This document shows positions 1 through 9,465 of a DNA stretch of 64,000 bases, piece after piece. Position numbers and translations under genes: made by a program. Origin of the DNA: Moritella yayanosii. GTDB taxonomy: Bacteria > Pseudomonadota > Gammaproteobacteria > Enterobacterales > Moritellaceae. The stretch spans positions 1,550,001 through 1,614,000 of the forward strand of contig NZ_LS483250.1 of the NCBI RefSeq assembly GCF_900465055.1, read 5' to 3'. How positions within the stretch are numbered: position 1 is the stretch's first letter; the number at the start of each line of letters is the position of its first letter. The notes under the pieces were generated by a model. That model was not told the origin of the DNA. It worked only from the letters and a program-made list of their open reading frames with translations, and ran no database searches.

Positions 1-856
1 CTGCATTATTACCAATACCATCACCATCAGTGTCTAACCACTCACTGACATCATCATCGAGTGCATCAAGTGCATCAGGCACACCATCACCATCCGAATC
101 GGTATCGTAATCATCTTCGCTATCGAACACGGCGGCTTGGGTATCAAAATCTTCTTCCGCAGTGGTTCCAACTACAGCTTTAATCATACCGCTGGCTGCT
201 GCGACTTGTTTATTAAAGGTTGAAGTATCAGAATTATCGGCAATAACGACTATAAATTCATTTTCATCATCAGGGAGTATTTGAGAATTTGCAATGTTCT
301 CTGCCACGAATGTCGCGCTTCCGGTGCCGCTTGCAATGTAATCACTTAAAACATCGGTTTCTTGAATACCAAAGTCATAGGCAACCTTAACTATCGCCGC
401 TTGTTTTATTGCCGCCAATACTGCGACAGATTCAGTACCATCGGTATTTTGTTCAATATAAATATCAACCAATGTCGACAGCGGGGTAATGTCTGTCTCT
501 CCAGGTGGCGCAGACATCATATAATCGCTTGCGACAGGGCCGCTATCTTCATCGATGGTTTGACCAAAAATGACTTTTGCATAAGTTGAATATTGCTCAG
601 GACTTACAATCTTAGTAACATCTAATTTAGCAATACCACCATCCCCAGATAATACCGATGGTTCATTGCTATCAAGCTGCTTATTACCATCAATATCAAG
701 CCAAACTTGGGCATTTTTCAAATAACCATCAATGACTTTGACAGTATAAAAAACGGATACATCCGGGTTCGGAATTTTATCATCTCCACTACCGCAACCA
801 ACCAACGCGATAGAGCTGGATAGGCCAAGAGCTACGACTAATAGTTTTTTCTTCAT
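1..856 (-). CDS. Lipoprotein with Asp-rich calcium-binding repeats (3' end off window)
   Basis: The reading frame opens at 856 and is still open at base 1, so the C-terminus is missing. The first 21 residues form a lipoprotein signal (Lys-rich start, hydrophobic core, lipobox LVGC with Cys21), so it should be lipid-anchored after export. AGGGA lies 7 nt before the ATG. The visible 285 residues are acidic. Near the window edge, repeats such as DTDSDGDGVPD and DTDGDGIGN match thrombospondin type-3 or EF-hand-like calcium-binding motifs. The middle is unrecognised. The role is unknown; surface adhesion or calcium-stabilised structure is possible. Bases 857-1153, upstream, contain only its presumed promoter and nothing else I recognise. 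Confidence 0.8.
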   Translation of the reverse strand, partial: MKKKLLVVALGLSSSIALVGCGSGDDKIPNPDVSVFYTVKVIDGYLKNAQVWLDIDGNKQLDSNEPSVLSGDGGIAKLDVTKIVSPEQYSTYAKVIFGQTIDEDSGPVASDYMMSAPPGETDITPLSTLVDIYIEQNTDGTESVAVLAAIKQAAIVKVAYDFGIQETDVLSDYIASGTGSATFVAENIANSQILPDDENEFIVVIADNSDTSTFNKQVAAASGMIKAVVGTTAEEDFDTQAAVFDSEDDYDTDSDGDGVPDALDALDDDVSEWLDTDGDGIGNNA

Positions 857-1153
857 GTTTTTATCCCTAACACTTCCATAACAAGAGTCAAATACAAACA
901 AGAAGATGGTAAATACGCACAACAAATTAAAGGAACATACCATCAACACATCTTAACTATACTAGACATCGATATAGCTCCCCGCACGAGATATGAGCAA
1001 TGCCAAACACCAAAGTTCAGCATTTAATGTTAACCAATAGTTACTATGCAAGTTAATGTAATGTAAATGCCATTGAATTTGTTATATTTAACAACACCCC
1101 AATTGCAGGTTAAAAAATACCGCATGAAGTACTAAATTAGTTGAAAAAAACTT

Positions 1154-1181
1154 AAAAAAAACCCGCTATCAAAGCGGGTTT
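1154..1181 (-). terminator. Rho-independent terminator of ackA copy A
   Basis: An 8-9 bp GC-rich stem (AACCCGCT / AGCGGGTT) with a 4-nt loop is followed on the minus strand by a run of eight T. It sits about 30 nt after the ackA stop codon. Confidence 0.9.
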
Positions 1182-1210
1182 CATTGTCATTTTAATTTAA
1201 AGATGATTGA

Positions 1211-2398
1211 TTACAGTAGCTCGACTGACTGCTGTGCGATAACGAATTCTTCGTTGGTAGGGATAACCATTACAACCGGTGTACCAGCCTCAGTGATAAC
1301 GCCAGCATGACCAAATCGCGCTTTTTCATTCGCTTTCAGATCTTCTTTGTAACCAAAGATCTTCAAATAAGCCAATACTTCGCTACGAATTGGCAGCGCA
1401 TTTTCACCAATACCACCGGTAAAGATAATACCGTCAAGCGATTCAAGTGAGACCATGTATGACGCAATGTATTTAGCCACACGATAAGTAAATACTTGGA
1501 ATGCCAATGTAGCGCCTGTATGGCCCTGCTCCATTGCTTCGATAATACCGCGGCAGTCACTGGTTAAACCAGAAACACCCATAAAGCCTGAGTTAGTATT
1601 CAGCTCTTTATAAACTTCGTCTTGTGACCAGCCTTTTTTCAATAAGAACTCGATAATGCCGGGGTCTAAGTCACCACAACGTGTCCCCATCATCAGGCCC
1701 GCTAACGGTGTAAATCCCATGCTTGTATCAACACTTTTACCATCACGAATTGCACATACCGATGCACCGTTACCAAGATGAACAGAGATAAAGCTGCTTT
1801 CTTCGATAGGCTTATTAATCATTTTAGCGGCTTCGCGGCTAACAAAATAATGACTGGTGCCGTGGAAACCATAACGACGAATACCATAGTCTTTGTAAAG
1901 CTTATTAGAGATCGTACTAGTAAATGCTTTGGCAGGCATAGTCTGGTGGAATGCCGTATCAAATACTGCGAATTGTGGTAACGATGGAAAAGCATGCATT
2001 GCTGCTTCAATGCCTTTTGCACCCGCGGGGTTATGCAACGGCGCTAGCTCTGACAGGTCACGAATTTCATTTAATACTGATTCATCAATTCTTATCGTGC
2101 TGGTAAACTTCTCTCCACCATGAACAATACGATGACCAACAGCAACAAGCAGTGACGTGAGCCCTAGCGTGTCGATTAGTGCAACAATGCGCTTAATCGC
2201 CAATTCGTGATGATTACCTTCACCTGTGATAGCTTCTTCAGACTTCTGTCCTTCATACTTCCAGCTAATTGTCGCTTCAGGAAGGCCAAAACACTCTCCT
2301 AATCCACTAAGAACAGCATCACCGGTATTTGAATCGATAACAGCGAATTTTAACGATGAGCTACCCGAGTTGATCACGAGTACAAATGAGTTAGACAT
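1211..2398 (-). CDS. ackA: Acetate kinase, copy A
   Basis: Makes acetate and ATP from acetyl phosphate and ADP, the last step of the Pta-AckA overflow and fermentation route in the cytoplasm. The 395-residue protein has the usual length and family marks: N-terminal NSGSSSLKF, central GFHGTSH and HLGNGAS, and FTGGIGENA near the C-terminus. The frame is open further upstream, but the start at 2398 is chosen because it matches copy B, has AGGAAC about 12 nt upstream, and avoids reading through a CRP-like site. No pta is in the window. Copy B, 273 bp upstream, is almost identical, with a few conservative substitutions and a different C-terminal tail. Confidence 0.95.
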   Translation of the reverse strand: MSNSFVLVINSGSSSLKFAVIDSNTGDAVLSGLGECFGLPEATISWKYEGQKSEEAITGEGNHHELAIKRIVALIDTLGLTSLLVAVGHRIVHGGEKFTSTIRIDESVLNEIRDLSELAPLHNPAGAKGIEAAMHAFPSLPQFAVFDTAFHQTMPAKAFTSTISNKLYKDYGIRRYGFHGTSHYFVSREAAKMINKPIEESSFISVHLGNGASVCAIRDGKSVDTSMGFTPLAGLMMGTRCGDLDPGIIEFLLKKGWSQDEVYKELNTNSGFMGVSGLTSDCRGIIEAMEQGHTGATLAFQVFTYRVAKYIASYMVSLESLDGIIFTGGIGENALPIRSEVLAYLKIFGYKEDLKANEKARFGHAGVITEAGTPVVMVIPTNEEFVIAQQSVELL

Positions 2399-2428
2399 GT
2401 AGGTGTTGTTCCTGTTTATAATTATTAT

Positions 2429-2444
2429 TGTGATTGATATCACT
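2429..2444. promoter_or_regulatory. CRP-like site upstream of ackA copy A
   Basis: TGTGA-N6-TCACT closely matches the CRP consensus TGTGA-N6-TCACA. It ends 31 nt before the start codon, exactly the same distance as the site before copy B. Being so close to the coding region it could repress or act at a very short leader; the effect is inferred. Confidence 0.5.
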
Positions 2445-2526
2445 TATTGGGTAATACTCATTATTCAATAATTCAATAATCTTTCAACCCAATTCATCCA
2501 CAATCAGATAACTGCTCACCATTTCG

Positions 2527-2540
2527 TTGATCTAAAACAA
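2527..2540. promoter_or_regulatory. FNR/EtrA-like half-matched site before ackA copy A
   Basis: TTGAT-CTAA-AACAA resembles the FNR-type consensus TTGAT-N4-ATCAA with one mismatch in the right half. The equivalent place before copy B keeps TTGATCT but loses the right half. An anaerobic activator would make sense for acetate kinase; this is inference. Confidence 0.35.
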
Positions 2541-2619
2541 CCGTAACCTCTATTCATTGACGGATTAATAATATTTAATCTTATTAAACAGTAAATATGC
2601 ACTATTAATTGACGCCCAT

Positions 2620-2650
2620 AAAAAAATACTCAAACAATGTTTGAATATTT
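2620..2650 (-). terminator. Terminator of ackA copy B
   Basis: On the minus strand a stem of about 10 bp (ATTCAAAC / GTTTGAGT) with a 3-nt loop is followed by seven T. It follows the copy B stop by about 20 nt, so the two kinase genes are probably separate transcripts. Confidence 0.8.
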
Positions 2651-2670
2651 TACAATCACGGTGACTAATT

Positions 2671-3873
2671 TTAACTGCAGTAGGACTTGAGTAATTCGAC
2701 TGACTGCTGAGCAATCACGAATTCTTCGTTGGTTGGGATAACCATTACAATCGGTGTACCAGCCTCAGTGATAACGCCAGCATGACCAAATCGCGCTTTT
2801 TCATTCGCTTGCAGATCTTCTTTGTAACCAAAGATCTTCAAATAAGCCAATACTTCGCTACGAATTGGCAGCGCATTTTCACCAATACCACCGGTAAAGA
2901 TAATACCGTCAAGCGATTCAAGTGAGACCATGTATGACGCAATGTATTTAGCCACACGATAAGTAAATACTTGGAATGCCAATGTAGCGCCTGTATGGCC
3001 CTGCTCCATTGCTTCGATAATACCGCGGCAGTCACTGGTTAAACCAGAAACACCCATAAAGCCTGAGTTAGTATTCAGCTCTTTATAAACTTCGTCTTGT
3101 GACCAGCCTTTTTTCAATAAGAACTCGATAATGCCGGGGTCTAAGTCACCACAACGTGTCCCCATCATCAGGCCCGCTAACGGTGTAAATCCCATGCTTG
3201 TATCAACACTTTTACCATCACGAATTGCACATACCGATGCACCGTTACCAAGATGAACAGAGATAAAGCTGCTTTCTTCGATAGGCTTATTAATCATTTT
3301 AGCGGCTTCGCGGCTAACAAAATAATGACTGGTGCCGTGGAAACCATAACGACGAATACCATAGTCTTTGTAAAGCTTATTAGAGATCGTACTAGTAAAT
3401 GCTTTGGCAGGCATAGTCTGGTGGAATGCCGTATCAAATACTGCGAATTGTGGTAACGATGGAAAAGCATGCATTGCTGCTTCAATGCCTTTTGCACCCG
3501 CGGGGTTATGCAACGGCGCTAGCTCTGACAGGTCACGAATTTCATTTAATACTGATTCATCAATTCTTATCGTGCTGGTAAACTTCTCTCCACCATGAAC
3601 AATACGATGACCAACAGCAACAAGCAGTGACGTGAGCCCTAGCGTGTCGATTAGTGCAACAATGCGCTTAATCGCCAACTCGTGATGATTACCTTCACCT
3701 GTGATAGCTTCTTCAGACTTCTGTCCTTCATACTTCCAGCTAACTGTCGCTTCAGGAAGGCCAAAACACTCTCCTAATCCACTAAGAACAGCATCACCGG
3801 TATTTGAATCGATAACCGCGAATTTTAACGATGAGCTACCCGAGTTGATCACGAGTACAAATGAGTTAGACAT
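2671..3873 (-). CDS. ackA: Acetate kinase, copy B
   Basis: Same reaction and motifs as copy A (NSGSSSLKF, GFHGTSH, HLGNGAS, FTGGIGENA). It is 400 residues because the C-terminus runs five residues further (KSYCS after SVELL). In the shared part I see only three amino-acid differences (V/I in VSWKYEG, Q/K in EDLQANE, I/V in TPIVMV). DNA identity is near complete through the body and drops sharply at both ends and in the flanks, although the upstream regions keep recognisable similarity. This suggests an older duplication kept uniform by gene conversion. It has its own promoter region and terminator. Confidence 0.95.
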   Translation of the reverse strand: MSNSFVLVINSGSSSLKFAVIDSNTGDAVLSGLGECFGLPEATVSWKYEGQKSEEAITGEGNHHELAIKRIVALIDTLGLTSLLVAVGHRIVHGGEKFTSTIRIDESVLNEIRDLSELAPLHNPAGAKGIEAAMHAFPSLPQFAVFDTAFHQTMPAKAFTSTISNKLYKDYGIRRYGFHGTSHYFVSREAAKMINKPIEESSFISVHLGNGASVCAIRDGKSVDTSMGFTPLAGLMMGTRCGDLDPGIIEFLLKKGWSQDEVYKELNTNSGFMGVSGLTSDCRGIIEAMEQGHTGATLAFQVFTYRVAKYIASYMVSLESLDGIIFTGGIGENALPIRSEVLAYLKIFGYKEDLQANEKARFGHAGVITEAGTPIVMVIPTNEEFVIAQQSVELLKSYCS

Positions 3874-3903
3874 GTGAATATTATTCCTGTTTCAGACTAT
3901 TGT

Positions 3904-3919
3904 TGTGACTTGAGTCACT
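3904..3919. promoter_or_regulatory. CRP-like site upstream of ackA copy B
   Basis: TGTGA-N6-TCACT, 31 nt upstream of the copy B start, at the same spacing as in copy A. The six central bases differ between copies while the conserved halves are kept, which favours a real binding site. The rest of 3874-4276 holds an unassigned leader with a small palindrome (TATAACC-TCA-GGTTATA, near 4071). Confidence 0.5.
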
Positions 3920-4276
3920 TATATTGTCGCCCTATTATTCAACATTTTTTGAATAATTCAACTTAATTTTACATCACGTTGATTATCAACCAACATTTCG
4001 TTGATCTGAGGCAGTTATGCAGCGACTAAAGTTTCTCCTGATGAGGTAGTTAAGCACCGAAACTGATCTTATAACCTCAGGTTATATTCCCACGTCTCTC
4101 ACGCATTTTTATATGACCAAAAGTAATATCTAATGATTTTTAATTCTTTCAGGTAATTAGAACACTAGTGTAATCTGCTGAAATACATCCAACCCATTGT
4201 TATTAAATAGCTTAAAAAAACCGTAAAAAATAGTTTCATCTGGTTGCTAAGCTAACATCACCCACAGGAATTGATC

Positions 4277-4336
4277 ATGTCATTAGCTGTTATCGCTAAC
4301 TTAGCGGTCTTTGGTATTCTCATTTATCATCTTTGA
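4277..4336 (+). CDS. Possible 19-residue hydrophobic peptide
   Basis: A 20-codon frame, ATG to TGA, with AGGA 7-8 nt before the start, encodes MSLAVIANLAVFGILIYHL, which could span a membrane once. Its last codons form the left arm of a long hairpin (4309-4393). Size and composition resemble the short hydrophobic toxins of type I toxin-antitoxin systems or a leader peptide, but I recognise no specific family. Whether it is translated cannot be told from sequence. Confidence 0.35.
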   Translation: MSLAVIANLAVFGILIYHL

Positions 4337-4393
4337 CTTACATCACCGACATAAATGACGGGGTTTTACGTCAAAGATGATAAAAGACCAAAG
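4309..4393. repeat. Long inverted repeat / RNA hairpin overlapping the peptide gene
   Basis: A perfect 15-bp inverted repeat (4323-4337 with 4370-4384) surrounds a 32-nt loop. A further 7-bp pair, CTTTGGT (4309-4315) with ACCAAAG (4387-4393), extends the stem across an asymmetric internal loop. No T-run follows, so it is not a classic terminator. It lies between the divergent ackA copy B and the gene at 4451. Confidence 0.7.
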
Positions 4394-4450
4394 CAAATAA
4401 CGAAAGAGGTGCAAATATACCATACTGTAAATAACAAAATAGAATAATGG

Positions 4451-6199
4451 ATGAATACAATGAAACGGATTTTAATTGCAGGTGCTTTAGTTACAGCCGT
4501 CGCGGCAGGTGGCTACTTACTCACACAAAACACGGTAGCAGATGCAGACTCAGTATTAAATTATATTCCGGACAATACGGCCGTTTTCTCCGGACAATTA
4601 ACGCCCTTCCCTATCAAAACTTACATCAACTCAATAACGGATACTTATAGTGCACCACCGGATAAAATAATGCAGTCCTTATACAACAGTGACAGTTATG
4701 ACCCGACCAATAGCAAGATCAATTTTTTCCTAAACTTAACCCAAAGTTACCTGCAAAATATGCAAGATGCTGATGCATTTATGGCCACGTTTGGCATTGC
4801 AGAAGAAATACAGGGTTATTTTTACACCTTAGGTATTATTCCGGTATTCAAGCTGGATGTGATCAACCCAAATGCAATATGGGCATTATTAGATAAGGCG
4901 GAAGCTGAAAGTGGCTTTACCCATGAACAACGGCAAATAAAACAACGTGATTATCGTGCCTACAAACTCTCCGAAGAAATAGACGCTGAGCAGCTAGAGT
5001 TGATAATTAGTCAGCACAACAATATCTTAACCGTCACTTTTAATAGCAGTTTAAGCGAACCCTTATTACTCGAAAATGCACTGGGGATCACGCCGGTAGC
5101 AAACGCTTTAGCACACTCAAATCTACTCAATGATATTATTATCAAACACGGCTTTACCAAAGATGCGATCAGCTATATCAACCACCAAGCACTGGTGCAA
5201 GCAATTACCGCACCTGACGACAGTTTACTTGGTCAGCATATTGCTAAGCTAATGACATTGCAGAAGCAAGATCACTTGCAAGTCTACCAGCAGCCTCAAT
5301 GTAAAATAGAGCTAATGCGTATTGCCAATAACTGGCCGCGTACGGTGTTTGGATTTAATCAATTTGAAATTAATGACGATAATACAACATTCGATATGTC
5401 GATGGTGGTCGAAAGTAACAACCAAACTATATTAACCGCCCTCACCCAGTTGACCGGGTTTATTCCTGAATACGTAAACGATCTAAACAATACCGTTTTA
5501 GCCCTTGGGTTTGGCATCGATGTTGGTGGTTTATCACCGGCAATCAGTCGTATTTGGAATGAATTACAACAGCCAAGTTATACCTGTCCACCTTTACAAA
5601 AGATGCAATCAGCCATCCAACAAAACAATCCGGTAATGCTTGGCGTGATGACGGCAATGGCCAATGGTATTAAAGGTATTTCAGGCGCTGTGATTGATTA
5701 CAGCTTAGACGAAAGCCAAACTGAAGTGGCCATCAAGAGTTTAGATGCCATCATCAGTTTATCCGCCAGCGATCCACGCACATTATTTAATATTATTGCG
5801 ACTTTTAGGCCCGAGCTGGCAAACGTTAAATTACCTGCAAACGGGAACATTGTCGAACTATCATCGTTACTCCCGCTTGTAACACTACCTGGCATTAACC
5901 CCAAGCTAATCATGCATAAAGAACATATGGTTATTTTCAATGGGGATAAAGCCGAAAAAATAGCGATTGCACTGGGTAACAAGCCAATTACAGCAACAGG
6001 CATTTATAGTCTATCCATCGATTACAGCAAAGCCTTTACGCCCTTGGTTACTGCCGCAGAATTCAGCGGCCAAGCAGTACCGCAGGAATTAATGGACATG
6101 AAGGATTATAATTTACGCTTAAACACGGGGTTACAGATAAATAAAAATGGCATTGAAGCAACCTCGTATATGAATTTACAGTCTAAAATCAGACCCTAA
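4451..6199 (+). CDS. Unrecognised exported or membrane-anchored protein, 582 aa
   Basis: I do not recognise the family. The N-terminus has basic residues then a hydrophobic stretch (ILIAGALVTAVAAGGYLL), giving a signal peptide or single membrane anchor. The rest is soluble, predicted periplasmic, with no enzyme motif I can name and only two cysteines visible. The start could be 4451 or the ATG at 4460 (MKRIL); neither has a strong ribosome site. It follows the hairpin at 4309-4393 and stands alone. Confidence 0.7.
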   Translation: MNTMKRILIAGALVTAVAAGGYLLTQNTVADADSVLNYIPDNTAVFSGQLTPFPIKTYINSITDTYSAPPDKIMQSLYNSDSYDPTNSKINFFLNLTQSYLQNMQDADAFMATFGIAEEIQGYFYTLGIIPVFKLDVINPNAIWALLDKAEAESGFTHEQRQIKQRDYRAYKLSEEIDAEQLELIISQHNNILTVTFNSSLSEPLLLENALGITPVANALAHSNLLNDIIIKHGFTKDAISYINHQALVQAITAPDDSLLGQHIAKLMTLQKQDHLQVYQQPQCKIELMRIANNWPRTVFGFNQFEINDDNTTFDMSMVVESNNQTILTALTQLTGFIPEYVNDLNNTVLALGFGIDVGGLSPAISRIWNELQQPSYTCPPLQKMQSAIQQNNPVMLGVMTAMANGIKGISGAVIDYSLDESQTEVAIKSLDAIISLSASDPRTLFNIIATFRPELANVKLPANGNIVELSSLLPLVTLPGINPKLIMHKEHMVIFNGDKAEKIAIALGNKPITATGIYSLSIDYSKAFTPLVTAAEFSGQAVPQELMDMKDYNLRLNTGLQINKNGIEATSYMNLQSKIRP

Positions 6200-6221
6200 A
6201 TACAGCGATGGAGTACTTAAA

Positions 6222-6540
6222 TGGACATGTTTTTAACGCCCTGCTACTGGTCAGTTTATGGCATGGTGACAACGGGGTTGTAAAGGATCGTAATGTGGCG
6301 AATTGTCATCGGTAGCCATTTATGATACGCCCTATGTATCGGATGCTTACGGTACTGAAGGGGAAGACATAAGAGTCACCTTTGAAACTTGTGTGGTGTG
6401 CCAACGAGAACCAGGCTACGATCAATTACTGTCTTGTGGCAGCTGGGGCTTTCAACGTGATTACATGGGTGGGATGACCTGTACCTAACGACCTAGGACA
6501 ACGTCGACAGCATCGACTACCGCTATTGGTTAGACTGGCG
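6222..6540 (+). pseudogene. Possible broken coding remnant
   Basis: Bases 6200-6565 hold no intact gene. Three short frames look protein-like but are interrupted: an open stretch from about 6222 ending in NVANCHR; an open frame 6303-6488 with several cysteines (CVVC, LSCGSWGF); and, after a shift, a frame reading DNVDSIDYRYWLDWR to a stop near 6545. They may be pieces of one decayed gene. No family recognised; the evidence is weak. Confidence 0.25.
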
Positions 6541-6565
6541 TTGAATAATAGCCCTAAACGACAGC

Positions 6566-7405
6566 TTAATTCATGCAAGCTACAATCATTTGGCTGGATG
6601 AAAACACTGCATAATACTGACCACCTACAACAAGGTTAAGTTGGTTGGCTAATGGTGTATCAATCGACGCATATATCATTTGTGGCGCAGTGTTTTTAGC
6701 CATTACCTGCTCGTTAATAATGGTTAAACCGACCTCTGTCGTCTGGCTATTACTGTGGATCTCATGCACCACAGCCAATACTTGATTGTTGCTTGCATCC
6801 GCAGTCTTATCAATCGCGATGCTGACTGCTGGCGCTTTAAATAATAATAAGATGGGTTTACCAACCGCTAAAGACAACCGCGTACAGCTACTTTGAGTCA
6901 CGGTCGCATGCAAGATTAAGCCATTGGCAAGGACAACTTGAATATCTGTATTTAGATTATCCGCGGCTATCCCCTTTTCACTTCGTCCATGTTCTAACGA
7001 CATGATCGTGCCCGACAATTGATTCCTAGCACTGGTTTTCAATGACAAATGCCCCATCACATCCAGTAAACTGTTCATCGGAATAGCTTGATCTTGTAAA
7101 GCTGCTAAGACCATATCCTGCATTTGCTGTGTCAGTGCGTACATTTGCAATAAACGTTCACCAAAGACGGTCAACTTAGCACCGCCGCCGCCTTTACCAC
7201 CCTTCTCACTGTGTACCACGGGTTCAGGCAAGCGGGTATTCATGTCTTTAACCGAATCCCACGCCGTCTTGTAACTCATGCCAGCAAATTTAGCTCCCTG
7301 ACTAATCGAACCACAGGCTTGTATCTGTTGTAACAATCGGATCCGTTTAGGGTTAGCAAACACTTTATCTGCAACGGAAATGGTCAATAATGCTTTTAAA
7401 TCCAT
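6566..7405 (-). CDS. modE: Molybdate-responsive regulator ModE
   Basis: A molybdate-binding transcription factor that normally represses modABC when molybdate is plentiful. The 279-residue protein has the ModE plan: an N-terminal winged helix (about residues 15-90, with GSISQGAKFAGMSYKTAWD and the glycine-rich KGGKGGGGAKL) followed by two Mop/TOBE-type oxyanion domains (about 125-195 and 200-275, the first with SARNQLSGTI). It is transcribed away from cyuA, and a matching operator stands before modA 3.3 kb away. Bases 7406-7715 are the shared upstream region with cyuA; I see no ModE-type palindrome there. Confidence 0.9.
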   Translation of the reverse strand: MDLKALLTISVADKVFANPKRIRLLQQIQACGSISQGAKFAGMSYKTAWDSVKDMNTRLPEPVVHSEKGGKGGGGAKLTVFGERLLQMYALTQQMQDMVLAALQDQAIPMNSLLDVMGHLSLKTSARNQLSGTIMSLEHGRSEKGIAADNLNTDIQVVLANGLILHATVTQSSCTRLSLAVGKPILLLFKAPAVSIAIDKTADASNNQVLAVVHEIHSNSQTTEVGLTIINEQVMAKNTAPQMIYASIDTPLANQLNLVVGGQYYAVFSSSQMIVACMN

Positions 7406-7715
7406 GGTCTATCATCCGCTTAAAAATGAAGTCCATATTGTGCGTCATCAGTAAAACAATAACAACATAGGAGTATGTTTGGCTGAAAATAACAAAGAGT
7501 AAATTCGACACAAAGATGTGATCTGCACCGCAAATGGCCGGTATCGCGATAACATAAGGAAATATCATTCTCTTTAACGGTAAACATTCCTCTATATATG
7601 AAAAAATATTCTCCCCATATAGGCGTACAGTAACGTTATCAACGTAAAGAAGCGTAAATCAACGTCACATTAAGTGGTGCTGACGTAATTTATCAGCACC
7701 AATGAGGGATAGCGA

Positions 7716-8990
7716 ATGAATCATCAATGGCAGCAATATAAACAACTCCTTAATACGTTTGTTAAACCCGCATTAGGTTGTACAGAACCAATCTCGGCCG
7801 CATATGCCTCCGCGGTTGCAGCAAGTATGCTACCAGCAACACCAGAACAGATCACAGTTCACGTTTCAAATAACCTATATAAAAATTCGATGGGCGTATT
7901 TGTACCCGGCACTGGTAAAATCGGCTTAGCCATTGCAGCTGCAGTTGGTGCCATTGCCGGTGATCCAGATGCAGGACTCGAAGTATTAGCACAAATAACC
8001 CCACCGCAAGTAACACAAGCACAAGCCTTGATCGATGCGGGCAAGGTGATTGTTAAACGTACCGATTCAAAAGAGTTTATTTACTGCCATGTCGAAGCTA
8101 AATGTCGAGATTATATTGCCGTTGTCGAAATCAGTGGTGGTCATACGAAAATAACCAAGACGACACTCAACGGTAAATTAGTATTCAGCAATAACAACTA
8201 CACAGCCCAAAGCACCAGTAATATCGATGATGATCTCGATATCACTATTCAAGGGATTTACGATTATGCGATGGGGGCTGATTTTGCTGATATCGACTTT
8301 ATTCTGGACGCTGCGAAGTTAAACTCTGCCTTAGCCGATGAAGGATTGAACAATGCTTATGGTCTACAAGTCGGCCGCATTATAGAACAAAATATCCAAA
8401 GTGGTTTTATGACTGCTGACCTAAATAATACCATTATCATGCGCACGGCAGCTGCATCCGATGCTCGTATGGGTGGCGCAACATTACCCGCGATGAGTAA
8501 TTACGGCAGCGGTAACCAAGGCATAGCCGCAACAGTGCCCGTCGAGATAATGGCTAAGCATTATCAGGCAAGTGATGAACAACTCGCCCGTGCGCTTATT
8601 TTAAGTCATCTTGGCGCAATTTATATTAAACAACATTATCCACCGCTATCGGCATTCTGTGGTAATACAGTCACCAGTGCGTCAGCTGCGATGGCGATGG
8701 TTTATCTTGCCGGCGGTAGTTATGTACAATCATGCTATGCCATCCAGAATGTATTAAGTGACTGCTCGGGCATGGTCTGTGATGGCGCAAAATCGACCTG
8801 TGCGATGAAAGTAAAAACCTCGACAAGCAGCGCGGTCACGGCGTTCATGCTAGCGATGAATAATACCCAGGCGTTTGATCAAGGTATTATTGCCCATGAT
8901 ATTGAAACCAGCATCCGTAATATCGGCATGTTAGTCACCAAAGGTATGGTCAATACCGATGTGACGATCATTAATATTATGTCGGCATAG
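7716..8990 (+). CDS. cyuA: L-cysteine desulfidase (UPF0597/YhaM family)
   Basis: Predicted cytoplasmic iron-sulfur enzyme breaking L-cysteine to pyruvate, sulfide and ammonia, related to the serine dehydratase alpha domain. The 424-residue length is usual for CyuA/YhaM. The N-terminal [16 protein letters not shown] is the family signature; conserved cysteines follow in [21 protein letters not shown] and STCAMKVK, the likely cluster ligands. GAGGGAT lies before the ATG. In E. coli the gene pairs with a cysteine-responsive regulator and a transporter; neither is adjacent here. A strong hairpin closes the gene. Confidence 0.88.
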   Translation: MNHQWQQYKQLLNTFVKPALGCTEPISAAYASAVAASMLPATPEQITVHVSNNLYKNSMGVFVPGTGKIGLAIAAAVGAIAGDPDAGLEVLAQITPPQVTQAQALIDAGKVIVKRTDSKEFIYCHVEAKCRDYIAVVEISGGHTKITKTTLNGKLVFSNNNYTAQSTSNIDDDLDITIQGIYDYAMGADFADIDFILDAAKLNSALADEGLNNAYGLQVGRIIEQNIQSGFMTADLNNTIIMRTAAASDARMGGATLPAMSNYGSGNQGIAATVPVEIMAKHYQASDEQLARALILSHLGAIYIKQHYPPLSAFCGNTVTSASAAMAMVYLAGGSYVQSCYAIQNVLSDCSGMVCDGAKSTCAMKVKTSTSSAVTAFMLAMNNTQAFDQGIIAHDIETSIRNIGMLVTKGMVNTDVTIINIMSA

Positions 8991-9019
8991 CTCGGATTAA
9001 AAACATAAATAAAGCGTAT

Positions 9020-9054
9020 AGGCGCACAACTATTTCAGCTGTGCGCCTGACGTT
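9020..9054 (+). terminator. Hairpin after cyuA
   Basis: A 9-bp perfect stem (AGGCGCACA / TGTGCGCCT) with an 11-nt loop starts about 30 nt after the cyuA stop. The T-run is poor, so termination may be partial. Confidence 0.65.
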
Positions 9055-9343
9055 TAAGTTACTGCAACGTCATTACTGTATGCGTTACTGCAGGGAGGGA
9101 TTTGTCCTCATTGGCTTCTTTGAAAATGAAATGTCTGCCATTGATATGGCTGACATTATCCGTCATCAAGTTTCTGAAGTATATTTTATAAATGACAATA
9201 ATGAGTTTAACGTCACATTAAGTGCTGGCGTTACATTGCACAATAACCTTATCGATGATAGTTTTGAAAACACATTGAAACGAGCGGATCTGAAATTGTA
9301 TGAAGCAAAACAGCAGGTCGAAATCGCATTGTTGTTTAACTAA
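9053..9343 (+). pseudogene. Remnant of a diguanylate cyclase (GGDEF) domain
   Basis: The frame aligns with the last third of the GGDEF domain of the next gene: YCMRYCREGFVLIG corresponds to YCIRYGGDEFVIIG, and VTLSAGVTLHN and RADLKLYEAK follow as in a normal cyclase. The catalytic GGDEF has become CREGF through base changes, not a frameshift, and everything upstream is missing, the 5' side running into the cyuA terminator. It cannot be an active cyclase. It looks like a truncated paralogue of the gene at 9466. Confidence 0.75.
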
Positions 9344-9465
9344 GCAATATAATCAATCTGTCACTTAAATATTTCATTTCCAATGTTTTTTCTCTAAACG
9401 ATATATTCATACCTATCTGCCGCTAATAAGATGTTTCTCATTTAACATTACGACATGGTGTTCTG

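Noticed and set aside
2399-2443. Longer N-terminus for ackA copy A (start at 2443)
   Set aside because: The extra 15 codons are hydrophobic and absent from copy B, and they read through a CRP-like site. The start at 2398 has a ribosome site.
4038-4065. Hammerhead-ribozyme-like core (CTGATGA, a 3-bp stem, then GAAA)
   Set aside because: The sequences that should form stems I and III and the cleavage site do not pair; a nearby palindrome explains the rest better. Probably chance.
4447-4650. Alternative 67-residue frame at the start of the exported protein gene
   Set aside because: It overlaps the long frame entirely, is rich in Arg/Tyr/Cys and lacks a separate ribosome site.
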